This document shows positions 53,650 through 62,478 of a DNA stretch of 64,000 nucleotides, one piece after another (within the stretch, counting starts at the first letter, position 1; every line of letters starts with the position of its first letter). The notes under the pieces are model-generated. The model did not search any database and was not told where the DNA came from. It saw only the letters and a list, made by a program, of their open reading frames with translations. Location: positions 310,001-374,000 of the forward strand of contig NZ_JALAZE010000001.1 of NCBI RefSeq assembly GCF_022809095.1, read 5' to 3'. This stretch comes from Bacillus kexueae. Lineage in GTDB: Bacteria; Bacillota; Bacilli; Bacillales; Aeribacillaceae. The translations under genes and the position numbers were made by a program.

Positions 53650-54654
53650 ATGCAACGTGAGAGTTATTTCGATAACGCTAAATTTCTCCTAATCGCCCTT
53701 GTTGTGTTCGGGCATATGATTCGATCGTTTATCGAACAAGATGAGGTAATGCTAGCTATCTATAAATTTATTTACACATTCCATATGCCAGCATTTATTT
53801 TGATTGCCGGCTATTTTTCAAAGGGCTTTCAAAAGAAGGGCTATGTAAAAAAAGTAGCGACAAAGCTAATTGTCCCGTATTTAATTTTCCATGGCATTTA
53901 CTCTGTCTATTACATGTTGGTCAAAAATGAACATGTACTTCATGTGGTGGACCCGCTTAATCCCCACTGGTCGCTTTGGTTTTTACTTAGCTTATTTTGT
54001 TGGAATCTTCTCTTATATCCATTTTCAAAATGGCCAAAGGGAGTCGCCATTTCCATTGCCTTTATGCTCGCTTTGGCAATTGGATTTGTAGAAGAAATTA
54101 ATCATTACATGAGCTTATCGCGTACCTTCGTCTTTTTCCCGTTATTTTTAATCGGGTATTCATTGAAGCGTGAACACTTTTTAGCGCTACAATCCATGCG
54201 CGTTCGTTTTTTAAGCATCGTGACGTTACTTTTCATTTTGTTTCTTTATTTCAACGTGTCGTTTGAATATGAATGGTTATTTGGTTCCAAGCCGTATGCG
54301 TATTTCGGCGAGGTGACGATTTCCTCCGCATTTACGAGACTTGGCTTTTATGGCCTGACACTCGTCACGACGTTTGCATTTTTAGCACTAGTGCCAACAA
54401 GACGATTCTTTTTTACCGAATGGGGAGCCCGTACCTTTTACGTCTACCTGTTACACGGCTTTATCATTCAAGCATTTCGAGCGAGCGACTTGGAGCATGT
54501 ATCTCTGTTTGCCCATAACCTATTCTTTACCGCTATCATCGCATTCGCCATTACACTCGTTCTTTCGAGTAATTGGGTATACAGATTTGCCAAACCCTTG
54601 ATTGAAATTCAAGCAATCGCTCCAGCGAATCGCGTTCGAAAGCGAGTATCCTAA
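53650..54654 (+). CDS. Acyltransferase-3 family membrane protein (YkrP-like)
   Basis: Start set at ATG 53650 (MQRESYFDNAKFLLIALVVFGHMIRSF), the conserved beginning of the family, eight bases after GTGAGG. About ten spans, 334 residues. KFLLIALVVFGHM carries the catalytic His; FHMPAFILIAGYFSKGF and HWSLWFLLSLF are further motifs. Members O-acetylate sugars or peptidoglycan. Divergent from kinE, as in B. subtilis. Confidence 0.88.
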   Translation: MQRESYFDNAKFLLIALVVFGHMIRSFIEQDEVMLAIYKFIYTFHMPAFILIAGYFSKGFQKKGYVKKVATKLIVPYLIFHGIYSVYYMLVKNEHVLHVVDPLNPHWSLWFLLSLFCWNLLLYPFSKWPKGVAISIAFMLALAIGFVEEINHYMSLSRTFVFFPLFLIGYSLKREHFLALQSMRVRFLSIVTLLFILFLYFNVSFEYEWLFGSKPYAYFGEVTISSAFTRLGFYGLTLVTTFAFLALVPTRRFFFTEWGARTFYVYLLHGFIIQAFRASDLEHVSLFAHNLFFTAIIAFAITLVLSSNWVYRFAKPLIEIQAIAPANRVRKRVS

Positions 54655-54666
54655 ATTGCATACCAT

Positions 54667-54691
54667 TTGAGGCTTCGGCCTCTTTTTTTTA
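54667..54691 (+). terminator. Terminator of the acyltransferase gene
   Basis: GAGGC-TTCG-GCCTC with a UUCG tetraloop followed by eight Ts. Confidence 0.9.
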
Positions 54692-54824
54692 CTTTTGTAA
54701 GATTTAACATATCGTTCCTGAAGAGGGGATTCTTTTCGCAAAACACGTATTCCCTCTCTTCTTTTTTGGCGAAAATATGATAGAATGAATAAGTTAAAAA
54801 ACTAGAAAGTAAAGGTGTTGACAA

Positions 54825-56594
54825 ATGAACATTGTCGTCAGCTCATTAAATGCAAAATACATTCATACGAATTTAGCCATTCGCTATTTAAAAGCTTATG
54901 CTGAACCGGATTTTCATGTCGAGATGGCTGAATATACAATTAAAGATCCCGTTATGAACATCGCGACGGACCTATACAGAAAAAATCCAGATATTATCGG
55001 CTTTAGCTGTTATATATGGAATATTGAAGAAACAATCAAAGTCGTAAAAATGTTAAAGAAAATCAACCCTTCCTTAACCATTATGTTAGGGGGGCCAGAA
55101 GTTACGTATGATACGAAAGACTGGATGGAAACATTGCCAGAAGTCGATTACATCGTCATTGGTGAAGGAGAAGAAACGTTTAAACAACTGTTGCAAAAGC
55201 TTCACGCAAATGAAGATGTATCAGACGTAAGCGGGCTTGCTTTCCGTAAGAATGGCGAAATTTTTATCAATCCGCAGCGGAACAAAATCGATTTACGCGA
55301 AATGCCGTCTCCTTTCCGATTTGAGGAGGACCTTCCGCATTTATCAAAGCGTGTCGTTTATATTGAAACAAGCCGCGGTTGTCCATTTAGCTGCCAGTTT
55401 TGCCTATCTTCTATTGAAGTGGGCGTCCGTTACTTCGACCGTGAAAAAGTGAAAGAAGATATTCGCTTCCTAATGAAGAATGGTGCCAAAACAATCAAAT
55501 TCGTGGACCGCACCTTCAACATTAGTCGCAGCTATGCGATGGACATGTTTCAATTTTTAATCGATGAACATTTACCGGGAACAGTCTTTCAATTTGAAAT
55601 TACCGCTGACATCATGCGCCCAGAAGTCATCGAGTTCTTAAATGAAAACGCCCCTGAAGGATTATTCCGCTTTGAAATTGGGGTCCAATCGACTAATGAT
55701 TTAACGAATGAACTCGTAAAACGTAAGCAAAACTTCAAAAAATTAACGCGCACCGTCACGATGGTGAAAGAAGGAAAGAAAATCGATCAGCATCTTGACT
55801 TAATCGCAGGACTACCTGAAGAAGATTACGATACATTCAAAAAGACATTTAACGACGTATTCGCTCTTCGCCCAGAAGAATTACAGCTTGGCTTCTTAAA
55901 AATGTTACGAGGTACAGGCTTACGAATCGGAGCAGAGCACTACGGATATGTTTACATGGACCACGCGCCATACGAAATTCTCGGAAACAATGTCTTGTCG
56001 TTTGACGACATCGTCCGAATTAAACAAGTAGAAGATGTATTAGAAAAGTATTGGAACGACCATCGAATGGACGAAACCGTTGAATTTTTAGTGCAGCACG
56101 TATTCAACACACCATTTGACTTCTTCCAAGACTTCGGTACGTATTGGGAGGAACAAGGCTGGGCGCGAATCGGCCATCAATTAGAAGACTTATTCAGAAG
56201 ATTATACACCTTCTTACAAGCGGCCCAACCAGATAAATTACCGCTCATCGAAGGATTTATGAAATATGATTACTTAAAAAATCATAAACATAAACCACGA
56301 AAACCGTGGTGGGATGAAAAACGCACGAAAAAAGAACAAAGTGCCATTTACCAAACTATTTTAAAACAGCCAAGCATTCTCGGCTCAACTTACGAAGCCA
56401 ATCCATTGAACGAAAAAGAATTATATAAACATACCGTGCTCGAAATGATCCCGTTCGATTTAGCAGCCTATCAAGAAACCGGATCATTTACCCAAGAGCC
56501 ATCCATTTTACTCGCGTACTATAACCCATCAACGAACGAACCGACCATTTTTACCGCAAAATGGTCTACAATCGAAGATCAATTGGGCGCGTAA
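54825..56594 (+). CDS. B12-binding-domain radical SAM protein (DUF4080 type)
   Basis: 589 residues. N-terminal cobalamin-binding-like Rossmann domain (1-135: MNIVVSSLNAKYIHTNLAIRYL, IIGFSCYIWNIE, IMLGGPEVTYD, YIVIGEGEETF). Radical SAM cluster at about 186-193 in SRGCPFSCQFCLSS (CxxxCxxC). Central TIM barrel with FEITADIMRPEVIEFL, FRFEIGVQSTN and LDLIAGLP; C-terminal DUF4080-like region. The reaction is unknown; relatives methylate or modify unactivated carbons. Monocistronic. Confidence 0.92.
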   Translation: MNIVVSSLNAKYIHTNLAIRYLKAYAEPDFHVEMAEYTIKDPVMNIATDLYRKNPDIIGFSCYIWNIEETIKVVKMLKKINPSLTIMLGGPEVTYDTKDWMETLPEVDYIVIGEGEETFKQLLQKLHANEDVSDVSGLAFRKNGEIFINPQRNKIDLREMPSPFRFEEDLPHLSKRVVYIETSRGCPFSCQFCLSSIEVGVRYFDREKVKEDIRFLMKNGAKTIKFVDRTFNISRSYAMDMFQFLIDEHLPGTVFQFEITADIMRPEVIEFLNENAPEGLFRFEIGVQSTNDLTNELVKRKQNFKKLTRTVTMVKEGKKIDQHLDLIAGLPEEDYDTFKKTFNDVFALRPEELQLGFLKMLRGTGLRIGAEHYGYVYMDHAPYEILGNNVLSFDDIVRIKQVEDVLEKYWNDHRMDETVEFLVQHVFNTPFDFFQDFGTYWEEQGWARIGHQLEDLFRRLYTFLQAAQPDKLPLIEGFMKYDYLKNHKHKPRKPWWDEKRTKKEQSAIYQTILKQPSILGSTYEANPLNEKELYKHTVLEMIPFDLAAYQETGSFTQEPSILLAYYNPSTNEPTIFTAKWSTIEDQLGA

Positions 56595-56597
56595 CTC

Positions 56598-56634
56598 GAA
56601 GGGGCATCCTATTAAAAGGGTGCTCTTTTTTTGT
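56598..56634 (+). terminator. Terminator of the radical SAM gene
   Basis: GGGGCATCC pairs with GGGTGCTC across a TATTAAAA loop, followed by seven Ts. Confidence 0.75.
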
Positions 56635-56694
56635 GCTGGTAGTGATTAGACGGGAACTACGGGATGGAGAATTTGCTGTATACAGGGGTGTGGT

Positions 56695-57620
56695 TCCGAC
56701 TATGCGTGGGTTTGACTTTTCTATGATGTATGATGCGGAGGCAGACACTCTATGGGCGAGGATGGTTCTTCTATGCGCGGGGGTTAGCTCCCTTTGCGCG
56801 TGTACTGATCCTCTATGCGCGGCTCCGACTACTCTATGCGCGTGGGCTCAACCTCTATGCGCGGATACGGCTATTCTATGCGCGCGGACTGACCTCTATG
56901 CGCGGAGACGCACTACCTTTGCGCGCGGGCTGACCTCTATGCGCGGAGGACGGCTCTCTTTGCGCGGAGACGCACTCCCTATGCGCGCGAGCTGAACCTC
57001 TATGCGCGGCTCCGGCTACTCTATGCGCGCGGGCTGACCTCTATGCGCGGAAACCAACTCCCTATGCGCGCGGACGGACTCTCTATGCGCGGAAACCAAC
57101 TCCCTATGCGCGCGGACGGACTCTCTATGCGCGGAAACCAACTCCCTATGCGCGCGAGCTGAACCTCTATGCGCGAAAACCAACTCCCTTTGCGCGCGAG
57201 CTGAACCTCTATGCGCGGAAACCAACTCCCTTTGCGCGTGAACTGGATCTCTATGCGCGGCTCTGGCTACTCTATGCGCGCGAGCTGAACCTCTATGCGC
57301 GGAGACGCACTCCCCATGCGCGCGAACTGAACCTCTATGCGCGGAGTACGGCTCCCTTTGCGCGCGAGCTGAACCTCTATGCGCGGAGACGCACTCCCTA
57401 TGCGCGCGGGCTGAACCTCTATGCGCGGCTCTGGCTACTCTAAGCGCGCGAACTGAACCTCTATGCGCGGATACCGCTACTCTATGCGCGCGGGCTAGAT
57501 CTCTATGCGCGCGGGCTGGATCTCTATACGCGGAAACCAACTCCTTATGCGCGTGAGCTCGATCTCTATGCGCGGAAACCAACTCCCTTTGCGCGGATAC
57601 GGCTACTCTATGCGCGGATC
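56695..57620. repeat. Tandem array of about 44 units of 21 bp with a TATGCGCG core
   Basis: From about 56,695 units of exactly 21 bp (for example CTCTATGCGCGGCTCCGACTA) repeat with variable middle bases. The CTCTATGCGCG half is conserved and the other ten positions vary among a few forms (GAAACCAA, CGGACGGA, CGAGCTGA, CTCTGGCT). Twenty-one is a multiple of three and two helical turns. All frames are largely open, so the long frame at 57016-57582 on the minus strand (repeating SAHRELV, RAHRESV) is a by-product or low-complexity protein without a clear ribosome site. The first few units are more degenerate. Confidence 0.93.
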
Positions 57621-57681
57621 CACTTCCTCCATGTAAAAATTCAGCCCCTTATTGAGCGTGCTGCATTCCATTATGTAAAAA

Positions 57682-57714
57682 ATAAATGCCCACTACATAT
57701 TTGTAGCAGGCACA
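57682..57714 (-). terminator. Terminator of the small 57818-58133 operon
   Basis: TGCC-x-x-CTACA / TGTAG-x-x-GGCA with two mismatches, then ATTTATTTTTT on the minus strand. Confidence 0.6.
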
Positions 57715-57723
57715 TCGATGAAG

Positions 57724-57780
57724 GTAATGCATGATATGATGTTTTGACCGTGGATGTGAAGGTTTTATATCATGCATTAC
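57724..57780. repeat. Perfect 14-bp inverted repeat with a 29-base loop
   Basis: GTAATGCATGATAT at 57724-57737 and ATATCATGCATTAC at 57767-57780 are exact reverse complements. A TATTTTTC run follows on the plus strand. It lies between the tandem array and the small operon; an unassigned hairpin or protein site. Confidence 0.7.
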
Positions 57781-57817
57781 TATTTTTCTTCCATTTTGTT
57801 TTTTTATTCATGAATTT

Positions 57818-57976
57818 TTAACATTTGTCATCTTTTTGTTGTTTTTGGAGGATTTCAATCATTTTATGGGCGTTGTAATCACCTAGTTCGGTTCCGAATT
57901 CTTCATTTAATAGGTTTTGGTGTGTCGGTTTTTTATGGTTTTGGATATCTTTACTGTGGTTTGTTTTTTTGGTCAC
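57818..57976 (-). CDS. Small hydrophilic protein, 52 aa
   Basis: GTG 57976, eight bases after AAGGGAG, one base after the stop of the preceding gene. The product starts VTKKTNHSKDIQNHKKPTHQ and contains NEEFGTELGDYNAHKMIEILQKQQ. FGTE recalls gamma-SASP sequence (FGTEF) and the composition is spore-protein-like, but the family is not recognised. An alternative in-frame ATG at 58021 lies inside the upstream gene. Confidence 0.6.
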   Translation of the reverse strand: MTKKTNHSKDIQNHKKPTHQNLLNEEFGTELGDYNAHKMIEILQKQQKDDKC

Positions 57977-57977
57977 G

Positions 57978-58133
57978 TTAGGCTCTCCCTTTTCTTCCTT
58001 TTTTTGAATTTCGATTGGCACCCTTCATCGGGTTTTCAGCATCAAATGTTGCGGAAAACTCCGTGTCAGGAAGGCTTTCTTTTGGTGTCATGTTATTTTT
58101 TCTCGCTTGTTCATGTGCAACTTTTCGCTTCAT
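57978..58133 (-). CDS. Small basic protein, 51 aa, possible minor SASP
   Basis: ATG 58133 follows AAAGGAGG by nine bases. The product runs MKRKVAHEQARKNNMTPKES, then LPDTEFSATFDAENPM and a basic tail ending KKGRKGRA. Hydrophilic, no membrane segment. TEFSATFDAEN is again reminiscent of minor spore proteins. First of a two-gene minus-strand operon; spore expression not demonstrated. Confidence 0.6.
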   Translation of the reverse strand: MKRKVAHEQARKNNMTPKESLPDTEFSATFDAENPMKGANRNSKKGRKGRA

Positions 58134-58242
58134 TGTGTAACGCCTCCTTTCATCTTTTAATGTTTATCAATCCAATCCTTCATAATCATGGAAAAGATAA
58201 GTAAAACAGAAGTCGTCCATACTAATTATGAGGTGATCAATG

Positions 58243-58572
58243 ATGAAAAAAGGTACGTCTTTTCCATATACGTTGCCACACCAAATGAATGCACCAAATT
58301 GGGAGGCGTCTGGTAAGGAGTTAGAGGAGCCGTTTATAAATCAATATGGGGTTATGATTGGGGACAGTGATTACGATTCCGAGCAGTCTCCACTAAATCA
58401 TTGGAGTGATGAGATTGACCCTGCCATTATGTCAGGGGACGAATGGGTTCATCCGACTAATGATATTGGGTGGAACACACCAGAAAATCGTCAGTTAGTG
58501 GAAAAGGAAACACTACAAACAAACGGTCACTTCATGCACCCAAACTTTGATGTTGGAAAGCATGCTGATTAA
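58243..58572 (+). CDS. DUF3905-like protein, 109 aa
   Basis: ATG 58243 (or 58240) after GAGGTGATCA. Acidic, Trp/Asn/Asp-rich: DEIDPAIMSGDEWVHPTNDIGWNTPENRQLVE recalls the DUF3905 pattern (GDEWVHP followed by DIGW). Function unknown; relatives are found in spore formers. Divergent from the two small genes. Ends in two hairpins shared with pbpC. Confidence 0.7.
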   Translation: MKKGTSFPYTLPHQMNAPNWEASGKELEEPFINQYGVMIGDSDYDSEQSPLNHWSDEIDPAIMSGDEWVHPTNDIGWNTPENRQLVEKETLQTNGHFMHPNFDVGKHAD

Positions 58573-58632
58573 AAAGAGCTGACAGAGGTTTACCTTGTCA
58601 GCCCATTTGAGAAGCCGGGAAGTCGGCTTCTT
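58573..58632. terminator. Two hairpins between DUF3905 gene and pbpC
   Basis: GCTGACA / TGTCAGC (58578-58602) has a T-run on the minus strand; GAAGCCG / CGGCTTC (58611-58630) has one on the plus strand. Together they end both convergent genes. Confidence 0.75.
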
Positions 58633-60594
58633 TTACTTTCTCACATATTGTTCAATCACGTCATTGACTTTCGTTGCTACATCTTTACTTGTCATTCCCT
58701 TTTGTTCGATTCCTTCGATCATCATGGCGACGACAATGCTTGGATTATCACGATTGTAGCCGACAAACCAACCATTTTCTTGACCGGATTCGTTTAAGTT
58801 TTGTTTTAGTTCGGCCGTTCCTGTTTTCCCGGCAATAGAAATGGAGAGGGAAGGATCATATGCGGTTCCGTTTGGATCGTTGACAACAGCCATTAAGTTC
58901 GTTTCGATCATGTCTACTTGTTCTGATGTAACGACACCATCTTTCCAAGTGGCTGATATTTCTTCATCTTGTCGTAAAACAGGTTTGATGATTGAGCCGT
59001 CGTTTGCGAATGCTGTATACATGATGGCAAGTTGAATAGGACTAATCAATAACTCACCTTGTCCGTACCCTGTATCTAGAAGCAGTGCATCAGATTGAAT
59101 GCCGTTATTGCTAATTGAAGAATTGGTTGTCGGAAACGTAAAGATTTCCCCCATTTCTTCCTCAAACCCAAACGCTTTTAGTCCTTCGGTTAACGCTTCT
59201 GCACCTATCTTTTCAGCCACTTGTGCAAAATAAATATTATCTGAGTAAATAAGTGCCTCCTTCAACGAGACTTTGGAAACCGCTGTAGAATGCCGCGTTA
59301 CGTGACGCCACTTTTCTCCTTCAATGGTGAAGGCTTCATCCGCTTTCATCGCCCCTTCTTGTAAGCCGATAGCTGCGATAATCGGCTTTATCGTTGACCC
59401 TGGTGAATAGGCTTTGTTGAAACGGGCATTTCGCTCGTCTGTTGAAATCCCAGTATCGATGCGATTCGGGTCGTAAGTAGGCGAACTAACAAGTGCCAAC
59501 GTTTCACCGGTTTGTGGGTCAAACGCGACAGCTGTTCCAACTGTTGAAGCTAATTGATTAGCTAATTGTTGTTGTACCGTTACGTCAACCGTTAGATGAA
59601 TATCATTTCCGTTAACCGGTTCTTTTTCAGCGATGACTTTATCCGTTCCTTTCACGACCAGTTTCCAGCCAGTTTGACCGTGTAACTCTTCTTCAAAAAC
59701 CGATTCCAGCCCTACTGCTCCAATTTTCTCACTTTGACTATATCCCTTTTCAGCTAGTTTCTCTAAGTCGTCTGCGGTAATCGCACGTAAATAACCAACT
59801 AGGTGTGCCGTCGTTTCATTTTGCGGGTACAGTCTTCCTGGTACTTGACGCCACTGAGCGGCTTGTATTGCCTGAAGGTCTTCCATGAACTGTTCCGTCG
59901 GTAGATGATCTGGATTTAATGTCGTAATGGGAACATTCGTATCATCCGTGACCCAAGGCTGAGCTAATTTTTGTTCAATCTTCTCCGTTGAAATCGATAA
60001 AAGTTCTGCTAGTTTTTCGATTTGCTCAGCTCGATTCTCCTTTAATTTCCCCGGGTTCAGCCCGACTTCCAGTACCATCCCATTTACAGCAAGCGGCTCA
60101 TTGTTTCGAGCATAGATTGAGCCTCGCTCGGGTAAGATGGGCTGCAACGCTATTTCATCTCCTTCTTCTAATTGAGGGAAAATCATTTGTGGTGTCCAAT
60201 TGACAAACCAATTTGTTTCTTCTTCACGTTCTTCTACTAATTGTACTTCACTTGAGAAGGTAATCGGCCCTGCAATCGTATCCATGGACACTTCGAATGG
60301 AAGAAGTACAATTCCGTCTTCATTCGGTTTAACTTCTTCATCAAGAGTCGGAATCGATACGTTTAAGTTTTCCACCTTTATGTCTCCATAAATCGATTCG
60401 TACCGATTCACAAACGCTTCTTTCGATACGTCTTTTTTCGTTTCCGTCGACAAATATTCGTAAAGCTCAGCAAACGACTGGTCATTCCACTTTTCTACAT
60501 ATTCAGAAAACCGGTCTTCTGGCTTCACTTTTTCCGAACAACCTACCAAGACCAAAACTACAGTTAAAAAAACCAACAAGTTTTTCATTTTCAC
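58633..60594 (-). CDS. pbpC: Class B penicillin-binding protein with NTF2-like domain (PBP3/PbpC type)
   Basis: D,D-transpeptidase for peptidoglycan cross-linking. Start set at GTG 60594 (MKMKNLLVFLTVVLVLVGCSEK) after GGGGAGAGG; 653 residues. Lipoprotein-like signal with LVGC, then an MecA_N/NTF2-like domain (about 25-140), a PBP dimer domain (about 150-315) and a transpeptidase domain with SxxK in SPGSTIKPI, SDN in IYSDNIYFA and KTGT in IAGKTGTAEL. Architecture and length match B. subtilis PbpC and staphylococcal PBP2a. Low beta-lactam affinity is known for PBP2a but cannot be read here. Confidence 0.93.
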   Translation of the reverse strand: MKMKNLLVFLTVVLVLVGCSEKVKPEDRFSEYVEKWNDQSFAELYEYLSTETKKDVSKEAFVNRYESIYGDIKVENLNVSIPTLDEEVKPNEDGIVLLPFEVSMDTIAGPITFSSEVQLVEEREEETNWFVNWTPQMIFPQLEEGDEIALQPILPERGSIYARNNEPLAVNGMVLEVGLNPGKLKENRAEQIEKLAELLSISTEKIEQKLAQPWVTDDTNVPITTLNPDHLPTEQFMEDLQAIQAAQWRQVPGRLYPQNETTAHLVGYLRAITADDLEKLAEKGYSQSEKIGAVGLESVFEEELHGQTGWKLVVKGTDKVIAEKEPVNGNDIHLTVDVTVQQQLANQLASTVGTAVAFDPQTGETLALVSSPTYDPNRIDTGISTDERNARFNKAYSPGSTIKPIIAAIGLQEGAMKADEAFTIEGEKWRHVTRHSTAVSKVSLKEALIYSDNIYFAQVAEKIGAEALTEGLKAFGFEEEMGEIFTFPTTNSSISNNGIQSDALLLDTGYGQGELLISPIQLAIMYTAFANDGSIIKPVLRQDEEISATWKDGVVTSEQVDMIETNLMAVVNDPNGTAYDPSLSISIAGKTGTAELKQNLNESGQENGWFVGYNRDNPSIVVAMMIEGIEQKGMTSKDVATKVNDVIEQYVRK

Positions 60595-60711
60595 GGTCGC
60601 ACCTCTCCCCTCTTGCACAACTGATATGTATGTCCTTTCTCTCACAAATTATAACATAATTTTCCATTGAAATTAGTTAAAAAAGAGCAGACATGCATCT
60701 GCTCAACAATA

Positions 60712-62067
60712 TTAACCGATAATGACGCGCTCTTTTGGATAATGATAATTTGCTTCTACTTCTCGACGTCCGAGTAAGTATAAGAATGACAAAATCCCAA
60801 CGCGCCCAATAAACATTAAAATCATTATGACGATTTTTCCGACCGTTGATAAATCTGGCGTAATCCCCATCGATAACCCTACCGTTCCGAATGCGGAGCT
60901 TACTTCAAACATAATTTCAATAAGGTCATGCGATTCAGTAATGGTTAAAAAGACGACCGCCGTGAACCATATCATAAACGCAACTAATGTAACAACGAGC
61001 GCTTTTCGCATGTCTTCTTCATGTAACTCGCGGCGGAACACTTTGACCGTTCGTGATCCCCTTGCAAAGTGGAACATGGTCAGTAAGACGATTGCAAACG
61101 TCGTCGTCCGTATTCCTCCCCCGACTGAACTCGGCGATGCACCAATAAACATTAAAAAGCAAAGGAGGAGCTGTGTTGTTTGACTAAACAAGCTCACATC
61201 CATCGTGGAAAGTCCCGCACTTCTCGTTGTCGCTGCTTGGAATAATGCATAGAAAAACGATTCATGCCATGCTTTATCGGCAAAAAACTTATTAAACTCC
61301 AATACGATAATCCCGACTGTTCCAAACACCATTAAGCCAAAAAACGTAACCGTCGTTAACTTTGTATATAACGAAAAACGGTATCGCTCCTGTATCTGCT
61401 TCGATCGAATGTAGTTTTTCACTTCAATTAAAACCGGAAAACCAATCGCTCCGAGCGTAATTAAAATAATATTTACCATTTGAACAAAATAATCATTCGC
61501 AAATGGAACAAGCGACGAACCAGTGATATCAAACCCTCCGTTCGTCGTTGCACTCACTGACGCGAAAAAACCGTGTAAATACGCTTCCTGCCACGTTGGG
61601 AAATATTGCATAAAATATGTACCTAATATAATGGCTCCAAATATTTCAATCGTTAATACTAACACTAAAATCTGCTTTAACAAATTCACAACGCCTGATA
61701 ATTTTGATTGGTTTTGATCCATCATAATTAAACGACGCTCTTGCAAGCCGATTTTTTTCCCAAATAAAATCCAAATAAATGTCCCGAGTGTCATAATGCC
61801 AATCCCGCCAAATTGCAAGACAAAGGCTAATATGAAAACGCCTGGAAGGCTAAATGTGTCAGCTGTGTTGACAACGGTTAACCCGGTCACACTAACAGCG
61901 CTGACTGCTGTAAACAAAGCATCAATAAATGTCCATTCAACTCCTGGTTTCCTAGCAAATGGTAAGCTGAGTAAAAGAAAGGATACAGTAACTGCTAAAA
62001 AATAAAACGTGACGATTAATTTTGCTGGTGATAAAGAATACAGTCGTTTTTTAACTTCTACAATCAT
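60712..62067 (-). CDS. ktrD: Potassium uptake channel subunit, KtrD/TrkH family
   Basis: Start set at ATG 62067, nine bases after AAGGA; 451 residues. Four M1-P-M2 repeats with selectivity-filter-like segments: SVTGLTVV, ATTNGGFD, TRSAGLST and AFGTVGLS. Moves K+ across the membrane together with a cytosolic Ktr regulator (KtrC or KtrA), not encoded here. B. subtilis ykrM (ktrD) lies in the same neighbourhood. It would be important for osmotic adaptation. Confidence 0.92.
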   Translation of the reverse strand: MIVEVKKRLYSLSPAKLIVTFYFLAVTVSFLLLSLPFARKPGVEWTFIDALFTAVSAVSVTGLTVVNTADTFSLPGVFILAFVLQFGGIGIMTLGTFIWILFGKKIGLQERRLIMMDQNQSKLSGVVNLLKQILVLVLTIEIFGAIILGTYFMQYFPTWQEAYLHGFFASVSATTNGGFDITGSSLVPFANDYFVQMVNIILITLGAIGFPVLIEVKNYIRSKQIQERYRFSLYTKLTTVTFFGLMVFGTVGIIVLEFNKFFADKAWHESFFYALFQAATTRSAGLSTMDVSLFSQTTQLLLCFLMFIGASPSSVGGGIRTTTFAIVLLTMFHFARGSRTVKVFRRELHEEDMRKALVVTLVAFMIWFTAVVFLTITESHDLIEIMFEVSSAFGTVGLSMGITPDLSTVGKIVIMILMFIGRVGILSFLYLLGRREVEANYHYPKERVIIG

Positions 62068-62159
62068 GTTTTTCAATCCTTAGTCCCTTGTTGTAATACT
62101 CGTTATTAACTATAAAGAAAAATCTAGTAATTTTAAAGATGTTTTTTTCAACAGTTAAA

Positions 62160-62188
62160 AGAGGGAGTGCTTCTTTAAACACTCCCAT
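62160..62188 (-). terminator. Terminator overlapping the stop of the 55-aa gene
   Basis: GGGAGTG / CACTCCC stem with TCTTTT after it on the minus strand; the stop codon lies in the loop. Confidence 0.75.
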
Positions 62189-62342
62189 CATCGAAAAACT
62201 CCTGTAATTCTTCTTTTTTCGCTTCCTCTTCATTCGCCTTCACGTACGGATTTTCTTCAAGGGGTGATTTTGGATCTAAAGATGTTTTCAAAACAAATGA
62301 AGGAGAGTCCGACGGTTCGTTATAAAGTCGTTTACCTTTCAA
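62175..62342 (-). CDS. Small acidic protein, 55 aa
   Basis: TTG 62342 nine bases after TAGGAGGTG. The product starts LKGKRLYNEPSDSPSFVLKT and ends ELQEFFDDGSV; acidic, probably disordered in the middle (ANEEEAKKEE). No known family. Ends 108 bases upstream of the ktrD start with its own terminator. Confidence 0.65.
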   Translation of the reverse strand: MKGKRLYNEPSDSPSFVLKTSLDPKSPLEENPYVKANEEEAKKEELQEFFDDGSV

Positions 62343-62478
62343 GAGTAACACCTCCTATCCATATTGTGTACGCAAAGGTTTTTGGCTATCCAAAGAAAGA
62401 ATAAAACGCAAATTTCGTTTCAAGTTCATTTGAACTTGTATTATAATATGGAAAAGAACGTTCTGTTTGAGGTGTTTT

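Noticed and set aside
57016-57582. 188-codon frame of SAHRE/RAHRE repeats
   Set aside because: It follows from a 21-bp period that keeps several frames open on both strands; the TTG start has no properly spaced ribosome site. Kept as a repeat, not a gene.
56695-57620. CRISPR array
   Set aside because: Units are contiguous 21-mers with no unique 30-40 bp spacers and no cas genes nearby.
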